Positions 35,577 through 45,941 are shown, numbered from the stretch's first letter. The stretch is 63,250 bases of DNA from Actinomadura violacea (GCF_017573465.1 NZ_JAGEPF010000050.1:1-63250); one strand, 5' to 3'. Numbers and translations: made by a program. Notes: generated by a model not told the origin, from the letters alone.

Positions 35577-35621
35577 GACCACGGCCGGAGCCGATCCGAG
35601 GATCGCGCTCCGGCCGTGGTC
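35577..35621 (-). terminator. Terminator hairpin after rpsA
   Basis: Fifteen bases at 35577-35591 (GACCACGGCCGGAGC) pair perfectly with 35607-35621. The loop itself contains a smaller inverted repeat (CGATC/GATCG). It lies 30 nt after the rpsA stop on the minus strand. The GC-rich spacer 35365-35576 beyond it shows only short duplications of CCGCGGGTTCC-type sequence. Confidence 0.8.
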
Positions 35622-35650
35622 AGGTCGGCCTTGCGGTGGTCAGTGACGGG

Positions 35651-37129
35651 TCACTGGCCGCCGGACAGCTTCTCCCGCAGCGCGGCGAGCGCCTCGTCGG
35701 TGGCCAGGGCGCCACCGCCGGACTCGCTCTCACCGCCGCCGGAGTAGGAGGTCTCGCCGCCGCCGGTCACGGGGCCGGTCTCGGCCTCCGCCTCGGCCTT
35801 GCGGGCCTCCTCGATCTGCTTGCGGTGCGCGTCGAAGCGGGTGCGCGCCTCGGCGTACTGCCGCTCCCAGGTCTCGCGCTGCTCGTCGAAGCCCTCGAGC
35901 CACTCGCCGGTGTCGGCGTCGAAGCCCTCGGGGTACTTGTAGTTGCCCTGCTCGTCGTACTCCGCCGGCATGCCGTACAGCGTGGGGTCGAAGTCCTCTT
36001 CCTCCATGCTGGCGGCGCCCTCGTTCGCCTGCTTGAGGGACAGGCTGATCCGGCGCCGGTCGAGGTCGATGTCGATGATCTTCACGAAGATCTCGTCGCC
36101 GACCTGGACGACCTGCTCGGGGATCTCGACGTGCCGCTCGGCCAGCTCGGAGATGTGCACCAGGCCCTCGATGCCCTCCTCGACCCGGACGAACGCGCCG
36201 AACGGCACCAGCTTGGTGACGCGGCCCGGCACGACCTGGCCGATCTGGTGGGTGCGGGCGAACTGCTGCCACGGGTCTTCCTGGGTCGCCTTGAGCGACA
36301 GGGACACGCGCTCGCGCTCCATGTCGACGTCCAGGACCTCGACCGTGACCTCCTGGCCGACCTCGACGACCTCGGAGGGGTGGTCGATGTGCTTCCAGGA
36401 CAGCTCGGAGACGTGCACCAGGCCGTCGACGCCGCCGAGGTCGACGAACGCGCCGAAGTTGACGATCGAGGAGACGACGCCCTTGCGGACCTGGCCCTTC
36501 TGCAGGGTGTTGAGGAAGGTCTGGCGGACCTCGCTCTGCGTCTGCTCCAGCCAGGCGCGGCGGGACAGGACCACGTTGTTGCGGTTCTTGTCCAGCTCGA
36601 TGATCTTCGCCTCGAGCTCGCGGCCGACGTAGGGCTGCAGGTCGCGGACGCGGCGCATCTCGACCAGCGAGGCGGGCAGGAAGCCGCGCAGGCCGATGTC
36701 GAGGATGAGGCCGCCCTTGACGACCTCGATGACGGTGCCGGTGACGATGCCGTCCTCGTCCTTGATCTTCTCGATCGTGCCCCAGGCGCGCTCGTACTGG
36801 GCGCGCTTCTTGGACAGGATCAGACGGCCTTCCTTGTCCTCCTTCTGGAGGACGAGGGCCTCGACGTGGTCCCCGACGGCGACGACCTCGTTGGGGTCGA
36901 CGTCGTGCTTGATGGAGAGCTCGCGCGAGGGGATGACGCCCTCGGTCTTGTAGCCGATGTCGAGGAGGACCTCGTCACGATCGACCTTGACGACGGTGCC
37001 TTCGACGATGTCGCCGTCGTTGAAGTACTTGATGGTCTCATCGATCGCCGCGAGGAAGGCTTCCTCGGACCCGATGTCGTTGACCGCTACCTGCGGGGTG
37101 GTCGAGGTGGCCTCGGTGCTACTCGTCAT
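35651..37129 (-). CDS. rpsA: 30S ribosomal protein S1 (bS1)
   Basis: The 492-residue protein has four S1 RNA-binding domains (about residues 36-107, 125-190, 211-279, 296-365), recognisable by GxxxxG-FGAFVDLGG-VHxSELS patterns. The C-terminal 110 residues are acidic, low in complexity and typical of actinobacterial S1, which is shorter than the six-domain proteobacterial protein. Domains 3 and 4 carry the best-conserved RNA-binding residues. The 244-bp upstream region separates it from the deacetylase gene and should contain its promoter. Confidence 0.97.
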   Translation of the reverse strand: MTSSTEATSTTPQVAVNDIGSEEAFLAAIDETIKYFNDGDIVEGTVVKVDRDEVLLDIGYKTEGVIPSRELSIKHDVDPNEVVAVGDHVEALVLQKEDKEGRLILSKKRAQYERAWGTIEKIKDEDGIVTGTVIEVVKGGLILDIGLRGFLPASLVEMRRVRDLQPYVGRELEAKIIELDKNRNNVVLSRRAWLEQTQSEVRQTFLNTLQKGQVRKGVVSSIVNFGAFVDLGGVDGLVHVSELSWKHIDHPSEVVEVGQEVTVEVLDVDMERERVSLSLKATQEDPWQQFARTHQIGQVVPGRVTKLVPFGAFVRVEEGIEGLVHISELAERHVEIPEQVVQVGDEIFVKIIDIDLDRRRISLSLKQANEGAASMEEEDFDPTLYGMPAEYDEQGNYKYPEGFDADTGEWLEGFDEQRETWERQYAEARTRFDAHRKQIEEARKAEAEAETGPVTGGGETSYSGGGESESGGGALATDEALAALREKLSGGQ

Positions 37130-37373
37130 GTGTCGGCTGGCTCCGGTACGGACATGGAAGTCGTCATGGGTTGTGCGCGGAGGGCCGTCCGCCCTGCCGA
37201 GAACCGGAAGGAACGCGGTGCTGACCGCGTCAGTGAACCGAACCGATGTCGCCGACCTGACCGAGCGCGAGCCTGCTCCGTCCGAAGCGCGCGCAGGCCC
37301 ACAGCGCAGCGATCAGGATATGGGACGCGGCGCGCCTGGTCAATCCGGTGGGGGCACCGCCGGCCGGCGCGCA

Positions 37374-38516
37374 TCAGTAGACCCGCGCCCAGGCCCGGTA
37401 CGGCTTGGCCAGCCGGTCCTCGAGCACATCGGGAAACGTCACGGTGTTCGGGTCCCCGTCAGATGTGTACCGCTCATCGGGGTGCTTGTCCAGATAGTCG
37501 AGCCAGGCCGTCGAGCAGAACTGCTTGCAGTCGTCCTCTTTGATCTTGCCCTCGGACCGCACCCGGTCGATCGCCCACCGGTCGAACTTGGCGTCGAACG
37601 GCGACACCGACGGCCGCCACCCGGCCAGGAAGATCCCCTGGAACGCGTACGAGCCGTCCAGCCTCTCCGCCCACGCCGGCTTGTGCGGGGCGACCCCGAA
37701 CGGGTAGGCGAACGTCGTCGTGTGCGCCCCGGTCATCTTGACGATCTCGTCCTCCATGCCGCCGATCTCCTTGTGCACCTGGTCCTTGGTCAGATGCGAC
37801 AGGTCGGGATGCGACATGGTGTGGTTGGCGACCTCGTACCCGTGCTGGACGAGCCACTTCAGCCCCGCCGCGGCCTGCAGCTCGTCCATCCCGAACAGGT
37901 CCTTGTTCAGGTAGAACGTCGCCACCGGCCGGAACCCGGGGTTCTCGCGGGCGACCCGCTCGATGACCCCGACCGCGGTGTCGGGCTTGGGGTTGCCCTG
38001 CGCGTCCAGCCCGAAGTGCCCCGGCGTGCTGTCGTCGAAGGTCAGCACGACGGGGTGCCTGCCGGCCGGGACGTCGATCCGCCCGCTGACGAACTGCGCC
38101 GCGGTGATCGGCACGTACCCGTCCTTGGCGAGCCGCGTCAGCTCGTCGTACAGCTCCGTGGTCGAGCGGTCCAGCGACTGCTGCGGCTTGACCATGATCC
38201 GGTGGTACATGAGCACCGGGATCTGGCCGAGCTCGTCGGCCTTGACCTGGGCCGCCGCGGGCGTCGCCGCCGCGAGCTTCACGGGCGCGGGCGGGCTCGC
38301 CGCCCCGCTCGGCGACGCCGCCGCGCGGCCGGGCGCCGGCGGCCCTGACGGCGCGGCCTTCCCCGCCGGGCGGTCGTCGCGCGCCGCGCGCGCGGTGGCC
38401 GCGGCCTGCGCCGCGTCGGCGTCCTTATCGCGCCCGCGCCGCTCCCCTGGCAACGTCAGTCCCAGGATCACGGCGCAGACGACCACAACTCCAGCGATCT
38501 TGTGAAGGAGAGGCAC
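37374..38516 (-). CDS. Secreted or anchored polysaccharide deacetylase (NodB domain)
   Basis: The 380-residue protein starts at GTG 38516 right after a G-rich ribosome-binding site; the longer frame to 38780 has no other signal. An N-terminal hydrophobic helix (LLHKIAGVVVVCAVILG) is followed by a Pro/Ala/Lys-rich linker to about residue 110. The NodB domain then shows VVLTFDDSTPGHFG (Asp-Asp), ANHTMSHPDLSHLT (HxxxH metal ligands) and FAYPFGVAPH. It probably removes acetyl groups from peptidoglycan or another cell-surface polymer. Confidence 0.9.
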   Translation of the reverse strand: MPLLHKIAGVVVVCAVILGLTLPGERRGRDKDADAAQAAATARAARDDRPAGKAAPSGPPAPGRAAASPSGAASPPAPVKLAAATPAAAQVKADELGQIPVLMYHRIMVKPQQSLDRSTTELYDELTRLAKDGYVPITAAQFVSGRIDVPAGRHPVVLTFDDSTPGHFGLDAQGNPKPDTAVGVIERVARENPGFRPVATFYLNKDLFGMDELQAAAGLKWLVQHGYEVANHTMSHPDLSHLTKDQVHKEIGGMEDEIVKMTGAHTTTFAYPFGVAPHKPAWAERLDGSYAFQGIFLAGWRPSVSPFDAKFDRWAIDRVRSEGKIKEDDCKQFCSTAWLDYLDKHPDERYTSDGDPNTVTFPDVLEDRLAKPYRAWARVY

Positions 38517-38704
38517 GTTCCCCCCGCCGGTAGACCCGAACAGGACCAGGGGGACAGCGTACGACCCCCCGGACATCAACGGACACCCACCGGCGTACCC
38601 GAATGATCTCCACAGACCACTCCACCGCCGCCCCGCATCACACCAAGTACGAAACCCCCCGGTAAACCCGGACACCCCGCCCGCGAACCGCGATCGGCGC
38701 CCAT

Positions 38705-38741
38705 GAAAAGATGCCCCGCGCCCAGAACGGACGCGGGGCAT
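38705..38741 (-). terminator. Rho-independent terminator of polA
   Basis: ATGCCCCGCG at 38711-38720 pairs with CGCGGGGCAT at 38732-38741 around an 11-nt loop. On the minus strand the stem is followed by CTTTTC. The distance from the polA stop (about 220 nt) leaves the REP-like element inside the 3' UTR. Confidence 0.8.
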
Positions 38742-38826
38742 ACGGCAAGCCGCCTTGACAGGCCACGCCAACGCGCTCAAGCAGCAAGCGAGCCCGTCAC
38801 CCGCCCGCCGACGAGCTCAGCTTGCA

Positions 38827-38910
38827 CGCGAGCGCGGTATCTGACCGTGAGGGGCGACGCCGAAGGCGAGCCCCCGACGGGAAGCTCGCGAAGCGAGGCC
38901 GCGTTCGCCC
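38827..38910 (-). repeat. REP-like double-hairpin intergenic element, copy B
   Basis: Its reverse complement matches 9367-9453 with about 8 differences in 84 bp. Both hairpins are retained: CTCGC-GAA-GCGAG at 38884-38896, and GGGGC...GCCCC at 38851-38874. Substitutions fall mostly outside the stems. It lies between the polA stop and the polA terminator. Confidence 0.75.
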
Positions 38911-38963
38911 CGATCACGGTCAGGGTCCGGGCCGCTAGGCGAGGGCCCTGGGCCGGAATTGAA

Positions 38964-41654
38964 TCAATGCGCCGCTTCCTGCCAGGTGCGGCCGGTGCCC
39001 ATGGAGACGCTCAGCGGGGCGCGGAGCGCGTAGGCGCCGGCCATCTGGTCGCTGACCAGGGACTTGAGCTCGTCGAGCTCGCCGGCGGCGACCTCGAACA
39101 CCAGCTCGTCGTGGACCTGCAGCAGCATCCGGGAGCGCAGGCCCGCCTCGCGCAGGGCGCGGTCGACGTTCAGGCTCGCGACCTTGATGATGTCGGCGGC
39201 CGAGCCCTGGATCGGCGCGTTCAGCGCCATCCGCTCGGCCATCTCGCGGCGCTGCCGGTTGTCGGAGTTGAGGTCGGGCAGGTAGCGGCGGCGGCCGAGG
39301 ATGGTCTCGGTGTAGCCGTCCTGGCGGGCCTTGCCGACGATGTCGCGCAGGTAGTCGCGGACGCCGCCGAACTGCTGGAAGTACTCCTCCATCAGGCCGC
39401 GCGCCTCGTCCGGGGAGATGCGGAGCTGCTGGGACAGGCCGTAGGCCGACAGCCCGTACGCCAGTCCGTAGTTCATCGCCTTGATGCGGGCGCGCAGCTC
39501 GGAGTCGATCTGCTCGGGCGGCAGGCCGAACACGCGGGACGCGGTGATGGTGTGGAAGTCGGCGCCGGTCCCGAACGCCTCCAGCAGCGCCTCGTCCTCC
39601 GACAGGTGCGCCATGATCCGCAGCTCGATCTGCGAGTAGTCGGCGGTCAGCAGCGACTCGTACTCCCCGCCGACGACGAACGCCTCGCGGATCTGCCGGC
39701 CCTCGGCCGTGCGGATCGGGATGTTCTGCAGGTTCGGATCGGTGGAGGACAGCCGGCCCGTCGCGGCGATCATCTGGTTGAACGTGGTGTGGATGCGGCC
39801 CGCGTCGTCGGCCATCGGGATGAGCGAGTCGACGATGCTCTTCAGCTTCGCGACCTCGCGCCAGCGCAGGATGTGCTCCAGCACCGGGTGGCCGTCCTTC
39901 TCCAGCAGGGTGGTGAGGGCCTCGGAGTCGGTGGTGTAGCCGGTCTTGGTCCGCTTGGTCTTCGGCAGGTTCAGCTCGTCGAACAGCACCTGCTGCACCT
40001 GCTTGGGCGAGCCGAGGTTGAACTCGTGCCCGACGGCCGTGTGGGCCTGCTGCTCCTGCTCCTTCACCTGGCCGCCGAGCGACGCCGACAGGCCCGCCAG
40101 GTGGTCGGCGTCGACGGCGATCCCGGCGCGCTCCATGTCGGCCAGCACGCGCACGAGCGGCAGCTCCACCTCGCGCAGCAGCCGCGTCGCGCCGCGCTTG
40201 TCCAGGTCGCCGTCCAGGACGTCGGCGAGCTCGGTGACGGCGCGGGCGCGGACGGCGAGCGCCTCGGCGGCCTCCTCCTCGCCGGACCCGTCCAGGGTGA
40301 GCTGCCCGGAGTCCTCGGTCTCGCTGCGCAGCTCCCGGTGCAGGTAGCGCAGGACGAGGTCGGCGAGGTCGAAGGTGCGCTGCCCCGGCAGCGCCAGGTA
40401 GGCGGCGAGCGCGGTGTCGCTGGTGACGCCGTCCAGCCGCAGGCCGCGCGCGGCGAGCGCCAGCATCGGGCCCTTCGCCTCGTGGATCGCCTTCGGGCGG
40501 GACGGGTCGGCGAGGAACGCCGCGAGCGCACGCTCGTCGTCCTCGATCAGCTCCGCCGGGTCGAGGTGGACGGCCGGGCCGTCCTTGGACGCCAGCGCCA
40601 GCGCGGTGATCTCGCCGGTGCCGCGCCCCCACGACCCGGTGACGGCGACGCCGAGGCGCCCGCCGCCGTTGGCCTCCAGCCACGCGCCGAGCGCGCCCGG
40701 CTCCAGCGCGTCCACCTGCACCTCGAAGCCCTCGTCGGCCTCCGGCTCGGCGGCCGACAGCGAGGAGTACAGCCGCTCGCGCAGCACCCGGAACTGCAGC
40801 GAGTCGAACAGGGTGTGGATCTCGTCGCGGTCCCACTGCCCCATCGTCAGCTGCGGCGGCGTCAGCTCCAGCCCGACCGCCGTGTCGAGCTTGTTGATCT
40901 GCTGGTTGCGCAGCACCCCGGCGAGGTGCTCGCGCAGGTTGTCGCCGGCCTTGCCCTTGATCTCCTCGACCTTCGCGACGAGGGTGTCGAGGTCGCCGTA
41001 CTTGGTCAGCCACTTCGCGGCCGTCTTCGGGCCGACGCCGGGCACGCCCGGCAGGTTGTCGCTGCTCTCCCCGACCAGCGCGGCCAGCTCCCGGTACCGC
41101 TCGGGCGGCACCCCGTACTTGGCCTCGACCGCGGCCGGGTCCATCCGGGCCAGCTCCGAGACGCCCTTCACCGGGTACAGGATCGTGACGTGCTCGTTGA
41201 CGAGCTGGAACGCGTCCCGGTCGCCGGTGACGACGAGGGTGTCGAGCCCGGCCTCGGTGGCCTGCACCGACAGGGTGGCGATGATGTCGTCGGCCTCGAA
41301 CCCCGCGACCGACATCCGCGGGATGCGCAGCGCGTCCAGCACCTCGAAGATCAGGCTGACCTGGCTGCGGAACTCGTCGGGCGTCTTCGCCCGCCCCGCC
41401 TTGTACTCCACGTACTGCTCGTGCCGGAAGGTCGGCTCGCTGCGGTCGAACGCCACCGCGATGTGGGTGGGCTGCTCGTCGCGCAGGACGTTGATGAGCA
41501 TCGAGGTGAAGCCGTACACCGCGTTCGTCGGCTGCCCGTCGGTGGTGGAGAAGTTCTCCACCGGCAGCGCGAAGAACGCGCGGTAGGCCAGGGAATGCCC
41601 GTCGAGCAGGAGGAGCCGGTCACGCTTGTCAGGGGTCGCTGGTTCGTTCGCCAC
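38964..41654 (-). CDS. polA: DNA polymerase I
   Basis: Pol I (896 residues) processes Okazaki fragments and fills repair gaps. The N-terminal 5'-3' exonuclease domain (residues 1-300) has LLLDGHSLAYRAFFAL, FDRSEPTFRH and the helix-hairpin-helix GVPGVGPKTAAKWL. The middle 3'-5' exonuclease region (about 305-490) lacks the catalytic acidic residues at its first motif, as is usual in actinobacteria, so proofreading is not expected. The polymerase domain (about 500-896) has DYSQIELRIMAHL, KAMNYGLAYGLS and LQVHDELVFE. GTG 41654 is the start. It is divergent from the thioesterase gene, with 45 bp between starts. Confidence 0.97.
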   Translation of the reverse strand: MANEPATPDKRDRLLLLDGHSLAYRAFFALPVENFSTTDGQPTNAVYGFTSMLINVLRDEQPTHIAVAFDRSEPTFRHEQYVEYKAGRAKTPDEFRSQVSLIFEVLDALRIPRMSVAGFEADDIIATLSVQATEAGLDTLVVTGDRDAFQLVNEHVTILYPVKGVSELARMDPAAVEAKYGVPPERYRELAALVGESSDNLPGVPGVGPKTAAKWLTKYGDLDTLVAKVEEIKGKAGDNLREHLAGVLRNQQINKLDTAVGLELTPPQLTMGQWDRDEIHTLFDSLQFRVLRERLYSSLSAAEPEADEGFEVQVDALEPGALGAWLEANGGGRLGVAVTGSWGRGTGEITALALASKDGPAVHLDPAELIEDDERALAAFLADPSRPKAIHEAKGPMLALAARGLRLDGVTSDTALAAYLALPGQRTFDLADLVLRYLHRELRSETEDSGQLTLDGSGEEEAAEALAVRARAVTELADVLDGDLDKRGATRLLREVELPLVRVLADMERAGIAVDADHLAGLSASLGGQVKEQEQQAHTAVGHEFNLGSPKQVQQVLFDELNLPKTKRTKTGYTTDSEALTTLLEKDGHPVLEHILRWREVAKLKSIVDSLIPMADDAGRIHTTFNQMIAATGRLSSTDPNLQNIPIRTAEGRQIREAFVVGGEYESLLTADYSQIELRIMAHLSEDEALLEAFGTGADFHTITASRVFGLPPEQIDSELRARIKAMNYGLAYGLSAYGLSQQLRISPDEARGLMEEYFQQFGGVRDYLRDIVGKARQDGYTETILGRRRYLPDLNSDNRQRREMAERMALNAPIQGSAADIIKVASLNVDRALREAGLRSRMLLQVHDELVFEVAAGELDELKSLVSDQMAGAYALRAPLSVSMGTGRTWQEAAH

Positions 41655-41699
41655 ACCAGGACTCTAGTCTGCGCGTACGACAGTTTTGTGGAGGCGTAA

Positions 41700-42146
41700 G
41701 TGAGCGACACCGACGGCCTGAGCCGGGACGACCTGGCCGCGAAGATCCTTTCCGGTGAGGGGATGGAGTCCCGCGGCGACCTGGCCAAGGCGATGGGCGT
41801 GGAGTACCTGGAGGTGTCCGCCGAACGCGTCGTCGGCCGCATGCCGGTCAAGGGCAACACCCAGCCGTACGGGCTGCTGCACGGCGGCGCCTCGTGCGTG
41901 CTGGCCGAGACCCTCGGGTCCGCCGGCTCGGCGATGCACGCCGGCCCCGGCCGCATCGCCGTCGGCATCGAGATCAACGCCACCCACCACCGGTCCGCGA
42001 CCGAGGGGTACGTCACCGGCGTCGCCACCCGCGCGCACGGCGGCCGGACCCTCGCCACCTACGACATCGTCATCACCGACGACCAGGACCGCCGGGTCTG
42101 CACCGCCCGCCTCACCTGCATGCTCCGCGACGCCCCCGCCGCCTGA
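41700..42146 (+). CDS. PaaI-like hotdog-fold thioesterase
   Basis: The 148-residue protein is a single hotdog domain with the PaaI signature NTQPYGLLHGGASCVLAETLGS (HGG near residue 61, putative catalytic Glu in LAETLGS), followed by GIEINATHHRSA. Such enzymes hydrolyse acyl-CoA thioesters in the cytosol; here the acyl group is unknown. It starts at GTG 41700 with TGGAGG upstream. Adjacency to polA is common in actinomycetes. Confidence 0.9.
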   Translation: MSDTDGLSRDDLAAKILSGEGMESRGDLAKAMGVEYLEVSAERVVGRMPVKGNTQPYGLLHGGASCVLAETLGSAGSAMHAGPGRIAVGIEINATHHRSATEGYVTGVATRAHGGRTLATYDIVITDDQDRRVCTARLTCMLRDAPAA

Positions 42147-42457
42147 CCTCCCGGCCCCCGCGTCCCGCGCTTCCGCGCTTCCAGCCCCCGCACGCCGCAC
42201 GTCCGGCGCACGTCCGCCGCGTGTCGGCCGTAAGTCCGATCCGCCGCTTTCTTTGCGATGGACCGGCCGGGGTCTGTAGCGTGGATCGGAACGGCCTGGG
42301 ATCACCGAGTAGACAACGCACGCGCCCGCAAGGGCCGTACGGCCCCAAAGGTGATCCCAGGCCCGGCACGTCCTCGCAGGCGGGCACCGTCACAGGACGG
42401 TTCCAGGACGCCCCGCGATCTGGCGGGCGCCGCGAACACCGTCCTACGGTGCGGACC
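42147..42457 (+). other. Non-coding region with duplicated GC motifs and a structured element
   Basis: The first part (42150-42225) contains short duplications (CGCGCTTC, GCACGTCCG-type). The centre (42293-42363) holds an unusually ordered inverted-repeat structure listed separately. The last 95 bp lead to the lipoprotein ATG at 42458, which has no strong Shine-Dalgarno. Confidence 0.5.
42293..42363 (+). ncRNA. Candidate structured RNA: 14-bp closing stem with two competing inner hairpins
   Basis: GGCCTGGGATCACC at 42293-42306 pairs perfectly with GGTGATCCCAGGCC at 42350-42363. The 43-nt interior contains GCCC-GCAA-GGGC (42324-42335, a stem capped by a GNRA tetraloop). It also contains the palindrome GGGCCGTACGGCCC (42332-42345), which shares its left arm with that hairpin, so the two are mutually exclusive. 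This switch-like layout is not a simple terminator. It lies 147 nt after the thioesterase stop and 95 nt before the lipoprotein ATG. Function unknown; the orientation is chosen because the GNRA loop exists only on the plus strand. Confidence 0.4.
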
Positions 42458-43066
42458 ATGCGGCCCCTACCTGCAGGACGCCCCCGCACCCCCAGAAGAC
42501 GCCCGGAACGGCGCCCGGCGCGGCACACGGCACCACGCGCGGCGGCGGCCCTCCTCGCGCTCGCACCACTGCTCCCCCTGGCGTCCGCATGCGGCGGCCA
42601 CGGCACCGCCCACTACCGCGTGCCCGCCCGCCCCGTCCGCGACGGCGAGCACGCCCTCCCCTACCGCGAGGTGACCGACGGGCAGATCGCGTTCGCCGCG
42701 ATCGGCCTCAGCTCCGGCCTCACCACCATCACCGGCAGCCACGCCGACCTGCCGTCCCGGCTCGGCGGCTTCGCCCGCGTCCGCATGCTCGCCGAGAACC
42801 GCTACGCCACCTTCCACAAGATCGACCTCGACCGCCAGCTGCTGGTCACCACGCGCGGCGCCTACCCGCCCGACGTGAACGCGATGCGGGTCAAGCGGCA
42901 GCCCACCGACATCGAGCTCGGCTCCCGCGACCGGCTCGAGTTCGACCTGATGTACGACATCCCGAAGGACGCCCGGATCACCGCGCTGCGGCTCTACTCC
43001 GACCCCACCGACGAGCTCGGCGTCCCGCTGCAGCACGACCCCGGGGCGGAGCTGCCGTTGCGGTGA
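42458..43066 (+). CDS. Putative secreted lipoprotein, function unknown
   Basis: The 202-residue protein has a long, very Arg/Pro-rich n-region (residues 1-27), a hydrophobic core and LASAC, where Cys45 could be lipidated. The -3 residue is Ala rather than the preferred Leu, so lipidation is less certain. The mature part is predicted to be mostly beta (DGQIAFAAIGLSSGL, RVRMLAENRYATFHK, RLEFDLMYDIPKDARITALRLY), similar to immunoglobulin-like DUF4352 domains. I cannot assign a function. It is convergent with the liv operon. Confidence 0.7.
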   Translation: MRPLPAGRPRTPRRRPERRPARHTAPRAAAALLALAPLLPLASACGGHGTAHYRVPARPVRDGEHALPYREVTDGQIAFAAIGLSSGLTTITGSHADLPSRLGGFARVRMLAENRYATFHKIDLDRQLLVTTRGAYPPDVNAMRVKRQPTDIELGSRDRLEFDLMYDIPKDARITALRLYSDPTDELGVPLQHDPGAELPLR

Positions 43067-43112
43067 ACGGCGGCCCCGCCCCGGGGTCGTGGTGGGACGC
43101 CCCGGCCGGGCG

Positions 43113-43983
<871 letters not shown>

Positions 43984-43994
<11 letters not shown>

Positions 43995-44790
43995 CGGCCG
44001 GAGCCCCCAGGTACGCCTCGATGACCTTCGGGTCGTTCTGCACCTCGGCGGGCAGCCCGTCGGCGATCTTCTGCCCGAAGTCCAGCACCGCGACCCGGTC
44101 GCTGATGCCCATCACCAGGCCCATGTCGTGCTCGATCAGCAGCACCGTCCGGCCGCTGTCGCGGATCTTGCGGATCAGCTCCATCAGCGCGATCTTCTCC
44201 GCCGGGTTCATCCCGGCGGCCGGCTCGTCCAGCAGCAGCAGCTTCGGATCCGTGGCCAGCGCCCGCGCGATCTCCAGCCGCCGCTGGTCGCCGTACGGCA
44301 GGTTCTTCGCCATGTCGTGCGTGCGGTGCGACACCCCGACGAAGTCCAGCAGCTCCCGCGCCAGCGCCTTGCCCTCCCGCTCGGCGCGCCGGTGCTTCGG
44401 CAGCCCGAACGTCACGCTGACCAGCCCCGCGTTGTGGTGCGCGTCCGCGCCCACCTGCACGTTCTGCTCCGCCGTCATGTTCGGGAACAGCCGGATGTTC
44501 TGGAACGTCCGCGCGACGCCCCGCCGGGTGACCTGGTAGCGCTTCAGGCCGTTCAGCCGGCCGCCCGCGAACCGGATCTCCCCGGACGTCGGCCGGTACA
44601 CGCCGGTCACCGTGTTGAACACCGTCGTCTTGCCCGCGCCGTTCGGCCCGATCAGGGCGAAGATCTCGCCCTCCCGGACCGTCAGGTCGACCGCGTTCAG
44701 CGCGACGACGCCGCCGAAGCGCATCGTCACCTGCGACAGCTCGAGCAGGGCGCCGCCGGTCTTGCCGCCCGCGCCGGACACCTCGCTCAT
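43984..44790 (-). CDS. livG: Branched-chain amino acid-type ABC transporter ATP-binding protein LivG
   Basis: The 268-residue ATPase has Walker A GPNGAGKTT, RTFQNIRLFPNMT as Q-loop, and Walker B LLLLDEPAAGMNP. The C-terminal VIEAYLG is typical of LivG. The signature LPYGDQRRLEIARAL replaces the usual LSGG-type with YGDQR, as is normal in LivG. I start at ATG 44790, which overlaps the livM stop by four bases, rather than the long open frame upstream. Confidence 0.94.
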
Positions 44791-45941
44791 CTGCTCCCCA
44801 CCTCCGCCTCCGAACCGGACGTGTCGATCTCGGCGCCCATATGGCCCATCCCTCCGCCGCCCTCGGCCATCTCGGCCTTGCGCTGTCTCGACGGGATCAG
44901 CCCCTCCGGGCGGAAGATCATCATCGCCACCAGGATCGCGCCGAACGCCAGGTCCCGGTAGTCGGCCAGACCGCGGAAGCGCTCCGGCAGCCACGCCACC
45001 AGGAACGCGCCGACGATCACGCCGGGGATGTTGCCCGCGCCGCCCAGCACCACCGCGGCCAGGATCGTCGCCGACAGCAGGAACGGGAAGTTCGCCGGCG
45101 CCACGTAACTGGTCTTCGCCGCGAACACCACGCCCGCCGAACCGCCGATCGCCGCTCCCGTCGCGAACGACAGCAGCTTGAACTTGAACGTCGGCACGCC
45201 CATGATCTCCGCGGCGTCCTCGTCCTCCCGGATCGCCGTCCAGGACCGCCCGATCCGGCTGGCCTCCAGCCGCTTCGAGAAGATCACCACCAGGATGATC
45301 AGCGCGACCAGCAGGTAGTAGTACGGCCGCGCGTCCCTGATCTTGTAGGTGAACAGGTCCACGCCGAGGAACCACACGCCCTCATGGCTCGGCGGATGCG
45401 GGATGTTGTTGACCCCCCGCGTCCCGCCCAGCCAGTCGGTGTTCTCCGCGACCTTCCGGACGATCTCCCCGAAGCCCAGCGTCACGATCGCCAGGTAGTC
45501 GCCGCGCAGCCGCAGCGTCGGAGCGCCCAGGATCACGCCGGACACCGCCGCCAGCACGATCCCGCACGGCAGCAGCGGCCAGAACCCGATCCCGTGCTTC
45601 ACGGCCATCGTCGCCATCGTGTACGCGCCGATCGCCCAGAACGCCACATACCCGAGGTCGAGCATGCCGGCGTACCCGATCACCACGTTCAGGCCGAGCG
45701 CGAGCAGCACATAGATCCCGATCGGATAGAACAGGATCGTCTGCCAGTCCGACTCCGGCGACATCGCCGGCGCGAGACCCTGGTAGGGCAGGAACAGCGC
45801 GCCGATCACCAGAAGGACGTAGACCGCCCAGCGCTCCCAGCCCGGTGCCCGGTCCCAGTGCGTGCGGACGGCCTCCAAGGGCCCGGAGAGCGCACCGCGC
45901 AACCCCGCCGTGTTCGCTGTCTTGTTCGTGTTATCGCTCAT
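44787..45941 (-). CDS. livM: Branched-chain amino acid-type ABC transporter permease LivM
   Basis: The 384-residue membrane protein has about ten hydrophobic helices and the LivM core: YVLLALGLNVVIGYAGMLDLGYVAFWAIGAY (GLNVVIGYAGMLDLG near residues 83-97), APTLRLRGDYLAIVTLGFGEI, and FKLLSFATGAAIGGSAG. The cytoplasmic tail after residue 350 is Met/Gly/Glu-rich. Start and stop codons overlap livH and livG by four bases each. Confidence 0.94.
   Translation of the reverse strand: MSDNTNKTANTAGLRGALSGPLEAVRTHWDRAPGWERWAVYVLLVIGALFLPYQGLAPAMSPESDWQTILFYPIGIYVLLALGLNVVIGYAGMLDLGYVAFWAIGAYTMATMAVKHGIGFWPLLPCGIVLAAVSGVILGAPTLRLRGDYLAIVTLGFGEIVRKVAENTDWLGGTRGVNNIPHPPSHEGVWFLGVDLFTYKIRDARPYYYLLVALIILVVIFSKRLEASRIGRSWTAIREDEDAAEIMGVPTFKFKLLSFATGAAIGGSAGVVFAAKTSYVAPANFPFLLSATILAAVVLGGAGNIPGVIVGAFLVAWLPERFRGLADYRDLAFGAILVAMMIFRPEGLIPSRQRKAEMAEGGGGMGHMGAEIDTSGSEAEVGSR

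Larger units (their letters stand above)
38517..38963. other. Non-coding region between polA and the deacetylase gene
   Basis: The 447-bp gap holds, in the direction of polA transcription, the REP-like element copy B, a terminator with a U tract (38705-38741) and then the promoter region of the deacetylase. Frames crossing it are antisense extensions of polA shadows and are not coding. Confidence 0.6.

Noticed and set aside
38703..41699. 998-codon plus-strand frame opposite polA
   Set aside because: Antisense shadow of polA; no motif.
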